A stretch of DNA of 64,000 nt from Cervus elaphus (GCF_910594005.1 NC_057831.1:37716001-37780000); one strand, 5' to 3'; numbered from the stretch's first letter, positions 34,704 to 45,738 are shown. Numbers and translations: made by a program. The notes: a model not told the origin generated them from the letters alone.

Positions 34704-36462
34704 GCAGTTCAGTTCAGTTCAGTCGCTCAGTCACGTCCGACTCTTTGTGACCCCGTGAACCGCAGCAGGCCAGGCCTCCCTGTCCATCACCAACTCCCAG
34801 AGTTCACCCAAATCTATGTCCATTGAGTCGGTGATGCCATCCAACCATCTCATCCTCTGTCGGCCCCTTCTCCTCCTGACCTCAATCTTTCCCAGCATCA
34901 GGGTCTTTTCAAATGAGTCAGCTCTTCGCATCAGGTGTTCAAAGTACTGGAGTTTCAGCTTCAACATCAGTCCTTCCAATGAACACTCAGGACTGATCTC
35001 CTTTAGGATGGACTGGTTGGATCTCCTTGCAGTCCAAGGGACTCCCAAGTCTTCTCCATCACCACAGTTCAAAAGCATCAATTCTTTGGCGCTCAGCTTT
35101 CTTCATCATCCAAATCTCACACCCATACATGACTACTGGAAAAACCATAGCCTTGACTAGATGGAACTTTGTTGGCAAGCAATGTCTCTGCTTTTTAATA
35201 TGCTGTCTAGGTTGGTCATAACTTTCCTTACAAGGAGTAAGCGTCTTTTAATTTCATGGCTGCAGTCACCATCTACAGTGATTTTGGAGCCCAGAAAAAT
35301 AGTCAGCCACTGTTTCCACTGTTTCCCCATCTATTTGCAAGGAGAGATAAGAAAGCCTTCCTCAGCAATCAATGCAAAGAAATAGAGGAAAATAACAGAA
35401 TGGGAAAGACTAGAGATCTCTTCAAGAAAATTAGAGATACCAAGGGAACATTTCATGCAAAAATGGGCACAGTAAAGGACAGAAATGGTAGGGACCTAAC
35501 AGAAGCAGAAAATATTAAGAAGAGGTGGCAAGAATACACAGAAGAACTATACAAAAAAGATCTTCGTGACCCAGATAATCACGATGGTGTGATCACTCAC
35601 CTAGAGCCAGACATCCTGGAATGTGAAGTCAAGTGGACCTTAGGAAACATCACTACAAACAAAGTTAGTGGAGGTGATGGAATACCAGTTGAGCTATTTC
35701 AAATCTTGAAAGATGACGCTGTGAAAGTGCTGCACTCAATATGCCAGCAAATTTGGAAAACTCAGCAGTGTCCAAAGGACTGGAAAAGGTCAGTTTTCAT
35801 TCCAATCCCAAAGAAAGGCAATGCCAAAGAATGCTCAAACTACCGCACAATTGCACTCATCTCACATGCTAGTAAAGTAATGCTCAAAATTCTCCAAACC
35901 AGGCTTCAGCTATACGTGAACCGTGAACTTCCAGATGCTCAAGCTGGATTTAGAAAAGGCAGAGGAACCAGAGATCAAATTGCCAACATCCGTTAGATCA
36001 TCGAAAAAGCAAGAGAGTTCCAGAAAAACATCTATTTCTGCTTTATTGATTATGCCAAAGCCTTTGACTGTGTGGATCACAATAAACTGTGGAAAATTCT
36101 GAAAGAGATGGGAATACCAGACCACTTGACCTGCCTCCTGAGAAATCTGTATGCAGGTCAGGAAGCAAGAGTTAGAACTGGACATGGAACAACAGACTGG
36201 TTCCAAATAGGAAAAGGAGTACATCAAGGCTGTATATTGTCACCCTGCTTATTTAACTTATATGCAGAGTACATCATGAGAAACGCTGGGCTGGAGGAAG
36301 CACAAACTGGAATGAAGATTGTTGGGAGAAATATCAATAACCTCAGATATGCAGATGACACCACCCTTATGGCAGAAAGTGAAGAAGAACTAAAGAGCCT
36401 CTTGATGAAAGTGAAAGAGGAGAGTAAAAAGTTGGCTTAAAACTCAACATTCAGAAAACTAA
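34704..36462 (-). mobile_element. BovB LINE with 5' inversion (twin-priming structure)
   Basis: 34704-35336 is the BovB 3' end on the minus strand. At 35337 the sequence switches to the + strand and reads BovB ORF2 from an RRDKKAFLSNQCKEIEENN-type stretch through the RT fingers/palm, FIDYAKAFDCVDHNKLW and NLRYADDTTLM, to about 36462. In the other copies the end of the inverted part lies about 35 bp 5' of the start of the 3' part, so both pieces come from one element. A 7-bp direct repeat, aacgtgt, is at 34697-34703 and 36463-36469. The inverted RT part has one in-frame TAG at 35994-35996 and a frameshift near 36425. It is not functional. Confidence 0.88.
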
Positions 36463-36643
36463 AACGTGTTAGAAATGCAGAATTTTGGGTCTCACCCAAG
36501 AACCATTGAATCACATGCTACATTTTACAAGACACCTCCCCAGCCCTGGCAATTCTATGTATTTGAAGTTAGGTCTTCTAGAGCACCTAACCCATAATTA
36601 GATGAGTGAGTGGTGAGTGAATGGCAAAAAGCATTACCAAGAT

Positions 36644-36844
36644 GAAGTGAAGTGAAAGTCGTTCAGTCATGTCCAACTCTTTGCGACCCCATGGACTATA
36701 CAGTCCATGGAATTCTCCAGGCCAGGATACTGGAATGGGTAGCCTTTCCCTTCTCCAGGGGATCTTCCCGATCCAGCGATCGAACCCAGGTCTCCCGCAT
36801 TGCAGGTGGATTCTTTACCAACTGAGGTATCAAGGAAGTCCATG
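36644..36844 (-). mobile_element. Bov-tA SINE
   Basis: Reverse complement of a complete Bov-tA ('gttcagtcatgtccaactctttgcgaccccatgg' to 'ctcccgcattgcaggtggattctttaccaactgagg'). Exact 8-bp duplication, accaagat, at 36636-36643 and 36845-36852. Confidence 0.88.
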
Positions 36845-36852
36845 ACCAAGAT

Positions 36853-37320
36853 AGACTTGTTAACTGATCAGCTTAGAAGGACCTTCAGCCTGGGGCTTCA
36901 GATTAAGCACAGAATTACCTGAATCTATAGATTTATCAAACATTGCCAAAAGATAAGAGTACCCAGATCTTAAATAGTGCTTGAGATACAGAAAGTTATA
37001 TTTTTATTCTTTGTTTGAATTGCTAACAATGAAATAAATCTATTTTTTTTAATAAATCTATTTTTTTACTAACTCACTTCTCAGAAAAAAAGGTAAAATA
37101 CTCAGCTCTAAGAAAATCATGACTACAAGTACAGGGCTCACAGTGTTCTGGGCATTCCTCCACCCTCTTCACACATCCTTTCTTCCTTGAATTTAATCCT
37201 TACCTGGATTCAACCGGCCTCCATTTTCATAACTTGTATTTTGCTGTATCCTACTCAAGCTGTTGGGTGTTAATTTTCTAATTTTAGAACCAGATTCTAT
37301 AGGACTCAGTGAAATATATT
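36853..37320. other. Unassigned stretch
   Basis: No gene is seen. A small tandem duplication of 'aataaatctattttttt' lies at about 37033-37068. Confidence 0.4.
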
Positions 37321-37322
37321 TT

Positions 37323-37503
37323 GATAGTTCTCAAATTTTAGACTCACTTGGAAAGCTTTTTTTTTTAAACGTAAACTTTTGATTGATATTCCCAGAGCCT
37401 TTGATTCTGAGGGTTTGGGCTGGAACTTGGAAATCTATGTTTTTAACAAGCACCCCAGGTGAATTTTCCAAACATGAACCACAATCACACTTTGAGAACG
37501 GTG
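37323..37503 (+). mobile_element. MER5A-type hAT DNA transposon
   Basis: 'tagttctcaaattttagactcacttggaaag' at the left, 'ctatgtttttaacaagcaccccaggtga' in the middle and 'cacactttgagaac' at the right match MER5A ends and order. Confidence 0.8.
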
Positions 37504-38875
37504 GGCCTGATTGTTAATGATCACTTCATATTCATACACAGACTGAGACAGTCTGGGGCCCAGGACCCTTTGTTTCAATGCTTGCACCTGGACAAATCTC
37601 TCCTCCAGCAACAAAATACAAAGAAACTATAAGGACTAAAATAATTGCGTGCCTAAACAGTTGGGGCAAATTAGGGACAGAAAGATACAAATGACCAAAA
37701 TACCCAACCACCACTTCTGAAGAGCCAGGAGCAAAAACAGGGTACTGTACATGCTCCCTGCACACAACACCATCTAAGGGGTGGCAGATCACTTAAGCCA
37801 TCCCTCCAGCCCAACTCCTGGACATACCCCTACCCTCACCCCATATAAAGAACAAGCTCTCCCCCACCCTGGCCCCCAGGGAATGAGCATGTCCTTTGTT
37901 ACTTCTTTTTGTTCCCTCCTAGGGCATCAGGGCCCCCCATAAAGCCTTTACTGAATTTCTTTTCTGGCCTTTAGTCAATTTCTTTTATTGAAGTGAAAGT
38001 GTCAGTTACTCAGTCGTATCTGACTCTGTGTGACCCCACGGACAGTAGCCCGCCAGGCTCTGTCCATTGCATTCTATGGATTGGGGAAGGCCAAGAACCC
38101 TGGGCAGTATCAAGACCAACTTCCAAGGGGTGATGATGGGTTAATTAGAACAGTTCCAGAGATGTGCTGGCTTTATAAGCGCTTCTGATGCCAATGAAAC
38201 CCAGGTGAGCTAGGGCACAACTTAGAGAAAATTGTCTAGTGAATCAGAGCCAACAAAGATGCTTCTCTGGCAGGAGGTGTCTTGAAATTGAGTCCCTACC
38301 ACCCAGAGAGGAGAACAGTGACTCACAGAACCACCCATTTGGAAATGATAAAATTGAAGAAAGCATTTTATTTAAGACAGAGAAACATCTATACAAATGT
38401 AAACTCTTAACAAGGTAAGGTCAGGCCTGAAATGTAAGAGATTTTATATTCTTCAGTAATTACATATGAATATGTAAGAAAACTGTCCAAATGTAATACT
38501 GGTAGAAGCAGTAAGTTGCACAAGTATGCAGTTGATGCTGTGATTTTATTTAAGGATATTATAAAGCTGTCAGAATTATTAGGTGAAGGAGAACACAACC
38601 AAGTTCACTGCAGGTGCTTGGTGGTTAAGCCAGAATGCCTCCCACTTATTATGGAAGGGCTGGGTGACATTTAATGGTATTACACCTCACTTGTGTGCAC
38701 ATGCACACACACACTGCTGCTGTGTAATAAGAAATGTGATGGCTCAGCATGTCAGGGACATCAATGACACTCACTCTAATAATGAAAGCACATTAAATTC
38801 TAAATTCTCTGCATCAAGCTTTCACCTTTATTTGAAAACACAGAGGACACATGATAATTGCTAACTTCACTTGGG
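37504..38875. other. Mostly unassigned stretch
   Basis: No gene is seen. A Bov-A fragment is present at 37990-38080, listed separately. Confidence 0.4.
37990..38080 (-). mobile_element. Bov-A type SINE fragment
   Basis: 'gaagtgaaagtgtcagttactcagtcgtatctgactctgtgtgaccccacgg' followed by 'agcccgccaggctctgtcc'. Truncated at the right. Confidence 0.8.
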
Positions 38876-39062
38876 CTCTTTTAATGTGCAAAACTTTTCT
38901 CAAAGTGTTTTATCTATATTGATTAATTTAACTCTCAAAACAACTGTAGATGGGTATACTCTTACTCCCATTTAGTGAGGAAATGGAAGGCAGAAAAGCA
39001 TGGAATGACATGTCTGAAGTCACACCAGATGTAGCTATAGGCAGTCTGGTTCTAGAGTCGTT
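38876..39062 (+). mobile_element. MIR SINE
   Basis: 'gtgttttatctatattgattaatttaactctcaaaacaactgtagatgggta', 'cccatttagtgaggaaatggaaggcagaaaagc' and 'agtcacaccagatgtagctataggcagtctggttctagagtc' follow the MIR order. Confidence 0.75.
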
Positions 39063-39109
39063 TTCATTTTGTACTGACTACAACTGGTTTATAAAACAGT
39101 ATTTAGTCT

Positions 39110-39480
39110 AGATACAAATCCTTTGCTGATTACATGGATAGGAAATGCCTTTTCCTATACTATGGTTTGCCTTTTCATTCTCTTAATGTCCTTTTGTTGA
39201 ACAGGATTTCTTAATTTTATTGTAATTGAATTCATCAACCATTTCCTTTATTGTTAGAGCTCTTTGTACTCTAAGAAATCTTTGCCTACCATCAAATTCA
39301 TGAAATAGTCTATGTTATCTTAAAGTTCTGTTGTTTTACCTTTCAAATTTACCTAGAAATGATTTTTGTGTTTGACATAAGGTATATGTCAAAACTCACT
39401 TTTTCCCATACAGATATCCAGTTTACTAAAATCAAAGGACTTTGTTTGTTAAAAAGCTACTGTCTCCATTGTTTCACAGT
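39110..39480 (-). mobile_element. L1 ORF2 fragment, antisense
   Basis: 'tttagtctagatacaaatcctttgctgattacatgg' and 'ctatggtttgccttttcattctcttaatg', then 'gatttcttaattttattgtaattgaattcatcaacc', are antisense L1 text. Frame-broken. Confidence 0.75.
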
Positions 39481-40393
39481 TCTACTTTTATAATAAATCA
39501 AGTGTTCATCTAAGAATGTTAACTCATTTTAAAATATCAGAGTGGCATAATTAGTGCATAAACTAAATTATACTGGAATACTGTTTACACATTAGAAGAC
39601 TTTACTAAAACTCTGATCATGATATTCTGATCCCACAATATTTAAATTTGGATGTATTCCTCTAGTGTAGAGGGTGAAACTCCACGTATTGTGTGGGATA
39701 CATGCAATATCCCATTGTAGCTATATTCTATTCTGGACTTTTCCAAAGTTGTGTGAAGACAGTTGTTCTTTGGGGGTCGGGATGGGCAAAATGAGAGGAG
39801 GGTTTAGAAATATATGTGGAAAGAAAATCAATCCTTTACCACATAAATTCATATGTTCACGCCACAGAATGTGACTGGTCTCTTTTCTACCCTAGGATTT
39901 TTCTAAACTTTCAATGTGCTAATAACTAGGGTGTGACACATTAATAAGCATTTCCCAGCCTTGTGTGATCACAAAGCCCTTTGATGTCAAAGCACTTCAC
40001 TCTCAGCCCATCCTTCATTCACTGTTTAGTCAAGAGGAAGAAAAACCATTAAGTTCCAGCCAACAAACCCATAAAGCGACCTCACACCTTCTTCTTCAGG
40101 TAACTAGGACACACCCTCCAGTGGAAGGAGCGTCTCTTTACCTTGTTCCATTTTCTTTTTTTTTTTTAATTTTTATTTTTTTTACCTTGTTCCATTTTCA
40201 TTTGCTTCCTCCAGACTCGGCTCTGTTCTCCGCTTCCTTCCCCTTCCTGGTGGCTGGTTCCTCCCCGAGAAAACCTAAACAGACTTTACATTGCCCCACC
40301 CTTTAAAAAAAGACCATGAGGAATTTAAAACAGTACAACTTCTCTGGAAAATAGTTTGACATTTCTTAAAAAACAAAATATACATGTATCGTT
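39481..40393. other. Unassigned stretch
   Basis: No gene is seen. A short duplicated phrase, 'taccttgttccattttc', flanks a T-rich run at 40140-40200. An open frame at 39965-40306 (113 codons) has no recognisable features. Confidence 0.35.
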
Positions 40394-40928
40394 GTTGTTA
40401 ATGACTAAGTCATGTCTGACTCTTTGTGACTCCATGGACTGCAGCACATCAGGCATCCTGTCCCTCACTATCTCCCAGAGTTTGCTCAGACTCATGTCCA
40501 TTGAGTCAATAATGCCATGCAACCATTTCATCCCCCTTCTCCTCCTGCCCTCAATCTTTCCCAGCATCAGGGTCTTTTCCAATGAGTTGGCTCATCCCTT
40601 CAGGTGGCCCAAGTACTGGAGTTTCAGCTTCAGCATTAGTCCTTCCAATGAATATTCAGGGTTGATTTCCTTTAGGATTGGCTGGTTTGATCTCCTTGCA
40701 GTCCACAGGACTCCCAAGAGTCTTCTCCAGCACAATTCAAAAGCATCAATTCTTTGGCACTCAGCCTTCTTCATGGTCCAACTCTCACAGCCATACACGA
40801 CTGCTAGAAAAACCATAGCTTTGACTACAGGGACCTTTGTTAACAAAGTGATGTGTCTGCTTTTTAATACACTGTCTAGGTTTGTCATAGCTTTTCTTTC
40901 AAGGAGAAAGCATCTTTTAATTTCACAT
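40394..40928 (-). mobile_element. BovB 3'-end fragment
   Basis: Reverse-complemented BovB 3' sequence from 'gactaagtcatgtctgactctttgtgactcc' to 'ggtttgtcatagcttttctttcaaggagaaagcatcttttaatttca'. A 193-codon + strand open frame over it (40356-40937) is the antisense of the LINE, not a gene. Confidence 0.88.
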
Positions 40929-40929
40929 A

Positions 40930-41590
40930 TCATATAATGTGTCATATAACCCAGCAATCATACTCCTGGGCATTTATTCCAGAGAAACGAAACTTATGTT
41001 CACATAAAAACCCATACACAAATGTTCATAGCAGTTTTATTTGGAACAGACAAAAACTGGAAATATCCTTCAACAGGTGAATGGCTGAAACCTCCCATGG
41101 TACGTCCATATCATGGATGTAACAGTAACAAAAAGGAATGAACTATTGGTGAGCAAACTGTGGATGAATCTCAATAGAACAGGATAAGTGAGAGAAAACA
41201 ATCTTAAAAAGTCAATTATTAATACTATATGATTTCATTTATATAATGTTCTAGAAATGACAAAATTTCACAGATGGAGAACAAAGTCATGTTTGTCAAG
41301 AGCTAGGGATTGGGAGAGGTGGCATGAGGGAAATCTTTGTGGTTCTGAAATAGTTTTGTATCTTGAGTGCAGTGGTGGTTACACAAATACACATGTGATA
41401 AAGTAGCATAGATTTACATGCACAATATACCAACATCATCTCCCATGTTTCGATACTGTACTACAGTTACCTAGCTGGAGAAGTAAAACCATTGGCGAAA
41501 CTGGGTGAAGGGGTAAATGGAACCTCTCTGTACTTTCCTTCCAATCTTCCATGAGTCAGTATTTTTTCAAAAGAAAAAAAAATCAGTGTA
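40930..41590 (+). mobile_element. L1 3'-end fragment
   Basis: 'acccagcaatcatactcctgggcatttattccagagaaacgaaacttatgttcac', 'gttcatagcagttttatttggaacagacaaaaactgg' and 'acaaatacacatgtgataaagtagcatag' are typical L1 ORF2 3' and 3' UTR text. A short A-rich tail is at about 41571-41582. Confidence 0.8.
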
Positions 41591-41689
41591 AGCAAATAAA
41601 AAACATATGAGCTTCCCTAAACCCCATGTTCTCCTTCAAGTACAACAATATCTTTCTCCACTTCTTTACAGCCAAATTTATTGAAGATA

Positions 41690-42350
41690 TTCTCTTTAAC
41701 TTATATTCTCCACATCTACCTTTTGTTGCACCATTACTCGATTCACTAATTTATTCATCAAATATTTAAGTGCGTATTATGTTATATGTACTGTTCTAAG
41801 TTCTTGGGACATATGAATGAACAAAATCTCTTCCCTCATGTAGTTTATGTTTGAGGGAGGGTGGGGGAGACAGACATTAAATAAAGTGAGTAAAACAGTA
41901 TGTTCAATAGTGATAAATGTTATGAAGAATAACAAAGTTGGGAAGAGGGATAATGCTTGAGTGGAAATAAATGTAATTTAAATAGAGTGTTGAGTAAGGC
42001 CTCAAAAAAGGCAACATTTGAGCAAAGACCTGAAGGAAGCAAGGGAGTGAGTTTGGAAGAAGTCTGGGAGCATCATTACTGGAAAAGCAAACAACTAATG
42101 CAAAGGCCTATCCTGAACAGCAAGAGCGATCCTAGATTTATCAAGAAAGACCAAGGAGGCAAGTCTGATAGAGTAGAGAAAGTTGAAGGAGATGAGGCCC
42201 AGGAGAAAACTGGCTGGAAGTGGAGAGACCAACCACTTGTCCAACACTGTAGTCTGTAAGGTAAGAGATCGTGAAGACCTTGGTGAGTTTTGAACAGTCT
42301 GATATGATCTAACCTACACTTTCACAGGATATGCTGAGGATGGAAGAATT
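41690..42350 (+). repeat. Old mammalian dispersed repeat (family uncertain, L2/MIR-era type)
   Basis: The familiar old-repeat order is visible: 'caaatatttaagtgcgtattatg', 'ctgttctaagttcttggga', 'gagacagacattaaataaag', 'gataaatgttatgaag', 'acatttgagcaaagacctgaaggaagcaagggag', 'gcaaaggcct' and 'gttttgaacagtctgatatgatct'. I cannot name the family with certainty. It is not coding, although a 100-codon frame (41957-42259) crosses it. Confidence 0.5.
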
Positions 42351-42794
42351 TTGAAACTGCTCTGGCCAGGGTAAATCATCACCTCCACTTTGCATGATCC
42401 ATTGGGCTCTTCTCAGTCCTTATTCTTACTGAGTGACCTTTTAGCAGCATTTGACCTACTGATCACTCTCAACATTTAATCAGTATCTTTATCTCCTTCC
42501 TCTCAGGCTACTCCTTCTCGGTCTCTTTTCCTCTACCTGTCTCATAAGCACTGATTTTCTCAAGATTGTATATGTGGCCTGAGGAGTAATAAATTATTCA
42601 GTCTGTGATACAGTTACATCAAGAAACATCCTCTTAATTCTTAATTGACAGAGCAACCATAAGACCACATTACACAGAAATGAAGAGAATATAATCTGAA
42701 GTCTTGAATAATATCTCAATAGATCTTTACATATTATATTCATCCTCCTCCACATAAATGCATTTTCTCCAACTGAGCAGAAAACTGGATTTTC

Positions 42795-43429
42795 CCCACG
42801 CCTGGGCATATATCCGGAGAAAAACATGATCCGAAAGGATATGTGCACACTAATGTTCATTGTAGCACTGTTTACAACAGCCAAGACATGAAGCAACCTA
42901 AATCTCCATGGACAGAGGAATGGCTAAAGAAGATGTGGTGGTAAATGTATAGAATGGAATATTACCCAACCATTAAAAAGAATGAAATAATGCCATTTGT
43001 AGCAACATGGACAGACCTAGAGAGTGTCATATTGAGTGAAATAAGTCAGAGGAGGAGAAATAATCATATGACATCCCTTATATGTGGCATCTAAAAGGAA
43101 ATGATATAAATGAACTCACTTGTAAAACAGAAAAATACTCACAGACTTTGAGAACTACATTGATTGCTGGGGGGAAGGGACAGTTGGGGAGTTTGGGATG
43201 GACATATACACACTGCTCTATTTAAGATAGATAATCAACAAGGACCTACTGTATAGCACATGGACCTTTGCTCAATGTTACGTGGCAGCCTGGATGGGGA
43301 CAGAGTTTGGGGGAGAATGGATCCATGTATATGTATGCCTGAGTCCCTTCACTGTTTACCTGAAATTATCACAACATTGTTAATCAATTATATCCCAATA
43401 CAAGATAAAAAGTTAAAAAAAAAAAAGAA
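42795..43429 (+). mobile_element. 5'-truncated L1 with intact poly(A) and 16-bp TSD
   Basis: L1 3' text starts 'cccacgcctgggcatatatccggagaaaaacatg' and ends 'caattatatcccaatacaagataaaa' plus an A-rich tail. The exact 16-bp duplication agaaaactggattttc lies at 42779-42794 and 43430-43445. The cleavage site (TTTT/CT on the bottom strand) fits L1 endonuclease preference. Confidence 0.9.
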
Positions 43430-43445
43430 AGAAAACTGGATTTTC

Positions 43446-43629
43446 TCTTTATAGGGGTTGAGTCAGAGATGCTCCAGATTTGGGGGTCACAAGTCCAACT
43501 GGGGGAAAGAGGCACCTAAATAAAAATAAACGCAGTCAAAATCTGTGAATTGAATTATATTTGTCAAGACATTGCTTTCTGACTTGCTTCCAAAAGACTA
43601 GCAGTCAGGCTATTGAAGGACAAACAATG
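43446..43629. other. Unassigned stretch
   Basis: No gene or confident repeat is seen. Confidence 0.4.
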
Positions 43630-43742
43630 CAATTGCATTGATTTCAACAGCATTAACAAGTATATAAGCTCTCAGCCCTAACTACTTCTTTGGGTCTTCA
43701 TTTTTCCTGTGAAGCCTTCCATCACATGTAAAAATTGAAGAA
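43630..43742 (+). mobile_element. ERVL-like LTR fragment (TATA/R region)
   Basis: 'atgcaattgcattgatttcaac', 'aagtatataagctctcagccctaac', 'cttctttgggtcttcatttttcctgtgaagccttccatcacatgtaaa'. It is about 90 percent identical by eye to 45113-45225. The shape (TATA-like box, then 'gtgaagcctccat' text) resembles ERVL/MaLR-class LTR R-U5 sequence. Family name uncertain. Confidence 0.55.
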
Positions 43743-44031
43743 TCCTTTTTGGGGAGAAAAGATCCAAGGGGAAAAGTTTACAGATTTTGACATTTGGGGA
43801 TGTCACAATGAGATGGCAGGGTGGTACCTAATCACCCTAAAGTGATGGCTGCAAATTGCCAAGGTCTTCTCATGAAGTTGCATTTAGACTTTCAGTATTC
43901 TGTTTCAAATATTATTAGATAGACAAAGATCACCATGCTCTTGAGGAAGTCCACCAACATTAAAGTCAAACACCAAAACAAAGAAGAAATAGGAACTCAG
44001 AGGAAATAGAGACAATTCAGAGAACAGAAGC

Positions 44032-44218
44032 AAACGATTGAACCCAGGTCTCCCACATTGCAGGCAGATTCTTTACCAGCTGAGCCACAAGGGAAGCCCA
44101 AGAAAACTGGAGTGAGTAGCCTATCCCTTCTCTGGGGGATCTTCCTGGCTCAGGAATTGAACCAGGGTCTTCTGCATTGTAGGCGGATTCTTTACCCACT
44201 GAGCTATCAGGGAAGCCC
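44032..44218 (-). mobile_element. Bov-tA fragment with two tRNA-like heads in tandem
   Basis: A first head, 'attgaacccaggtctcccacattgcaggcagattctttaccagctgagccacaagggaagccc', is followed by 'ggagtgagtagcctatcccttc' and a second head ending 'ctttacccactgagctatcagggaagccc'. The layout matches 20733-21032. Confidence 0.8.
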
Positions 44219-44373
44219 TCAGATAAAGTGTAGCTAATGTTTAAAGAAAATATTAGTAAATACTGCAAGAGTGAGAAACAATAGAGCTCTTGAATATTTA
44301 AAATCAAGTATTAAAATATTTGAGAGAAGAAATTCATAGAACAAAAAGACAAGGAGATGGGAAATAAGATCAG

Positions 44374-44867
44374 TGTTGTCACACGAGTGTATGTTCCTCG
44401 GCTCTTTGTCTCGTCACAACAAAAATTTGGAGTGACGGACACTAAAGCCCCTTGGCGGGTCACAGCTCTCGGAGGACAGACCGTGTTATAGCTCTCAGGT
44501 CTCGAATGGACTGTGTTATAGCTCTTAAATAAATCAGTGTTACAGCTCTATTTATTTAGATAATAGCAGGAAAATCCATCTTCATGGCACGAGGGCACGT
44601 CGATCCAAAGACGCGAAGAGAAGATCACCCCATCACATGGGAGAGAGAGAGCGAGCAAGAAGAGCTTTGGCTCCTCATTTTATATGTTTCTCTGTCCCTG
44701 GGCCTATCTTATGTAAATTGGGCCAGCCAGGAGTGTTGTTTGTTTCACCTGAGGTTCTCACTCCAGTCCTCGGACCTTCCTTTGTTCTATTTTCACGGGC
44801 TTTCCCTTCCAGGTCTTTTAGCCATCACCATTTTGGACTCTCTTTTCCCTATTCTAACTACCTAACA
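44374..44867 (-). mobile_element. Solo LTR of a ruminant endogenous retrovirus
   Basis: On the minus strand it starts TGTTAGGTAGTTAG and ends GTGTGACAACA. A TATA-like tataaaatgagg lies at 44673-44684 and a poly(A) signal AATAAA at 44551-44556, about 120 nt apart as expected for U3-R-U5. Three 'gtgtta(t/c)agctct' units lie in the U5/R part (about 44484-44549). No internal viral genes are present. The exact ends are ambiguous: canonical TG...CA ends give no matching 6-bp duplication, whereas cagtgtt occurs at both edges (44371-44377, 44866-44872). I think it is BTLTR1-like, but this is from memory. Confidence 0.8.
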
Positions 44868-45112
44868 GTGTTAAAAAAATCTATATTAAGCATAGATTCA
44901 GCCTCTCTGCTCATAGAAGATTCTTAATACGTAGTAGCTATTACCATCTTATTCAGAAAATAACTTTGTCAGTGATCTTTCCCTGAGATTCCTTCCAACT
45001 GAAATGTGTCTTGTAGGACTATTTTATTAAAACATAAATTCCACATATATGATTTTAGGGCACTTATCTTACAGTTGTACATGACAATGAATTTACTCAA
45101 CACATATAATAC
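44868..45112. other. Unassigned stretch
   Basis: No gene or repeat could be supported. Confidence 0.35.
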
Positions 45113-45300
45113 ACAACGCAATTGCACTGATTTCAACAACATAAACAAGTATATAAGCTCTCAGCCCTAATTACTTCTTTGGTCCTTCATTTTTCTTGTG
45201 AAGGCTCCATCACACGTAAATAATGACAAAATAAAATTTGTATGCTTTCCTCCTGTTAGTCATGTCAGCTTAAGTTTTAGGTCTTTAGCCAGAGACCCTA
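45113..45300 (+). mobile_element. ERVL-like LTR fragment (R/U5 part)
   Basis: The first about 113 bp match 43630-43742. It continues with 'aatgacaaaataaaatttgtatgctttcctcctgttagtcatgtcagc' and 'ttagccagagaccctaat', which looks like the U5 end of an ERVL-class LTR. The first copy lacks this part. Confidence 0.55.
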
Positions 45301-45301
45301 A

Positions 45302-45507
45302 TGGTTTCCCTTATGGTGTAGTGGTAAAGAATCCACCTGCCTTGCAGGGTATGTGGGTTCAATCCCTGGTCTAGGAAGATCCCCTAAACAAGGCAACGGC
45401 AACCCACTCCAGTATTCTTGCCTGAAGAACCCCATGGAGACTGGTGTGCCACAGTCCATGGGGTCCCAAAGAGTTGGACATGACTTAGTGACCGAACAGC
45501 AGAACAT
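45302..45507 (+). mobile_element. Bov-tA SINE
   Basis: The head 'ggtttcccttatggtgtagtggtaaagaatccacctgccttgcaggg' is joined to a Bov-A body that ends 'gagttggacatgacttagtgacc'. It is placed directly after the LTR fragment. Confidence 0.85.
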
Positions 45508-45612
45508 AGATCCTAAAAAAATACGAGGAAAAAATTTATCTTCTCTACAGTGTTAAAGAGCACAGACTAAGGGAACCTGATCTAAGTAGAGGCATCAAGA
45601 AAGACTGTCTTT

Positions 45613-45738
45613 TGGGACTTGGTTGATAGTCCAGTGGTTAGGACTCCAAGCTTCCACTGCAGGGGGCATGGATTCCATTCCTGGTCAGGGAACTAAGATC
45701 CTATATGCCTCATTGCCAAAATAAAGAAAGAAAGAAAG
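45613..45738 (+). mobile_element. CHR-type tRNA(Glu)-derived SINE
   Basis: 'gggacttggttgatagtccagtggttaggactccaagcttccactgcagggggcatgg' then 'cctggtcagggaactaagatcc', with an (AAAG)n tail. Confidence 0.85.

Noticed and set aside
35256..35996. A 246-codon open frame
   Set aside because: It is a chimera of antisense BovB 3' sequence and sense BovB RT across the twin-priming switch at 35337. It is not a cellular gene.
40356..40937. A 193-codon + strand open frame
   Set aside because: It is the antisense of a BovB 3' fragment. The same artefact occurs at 34816-35221 and 48167-48373.
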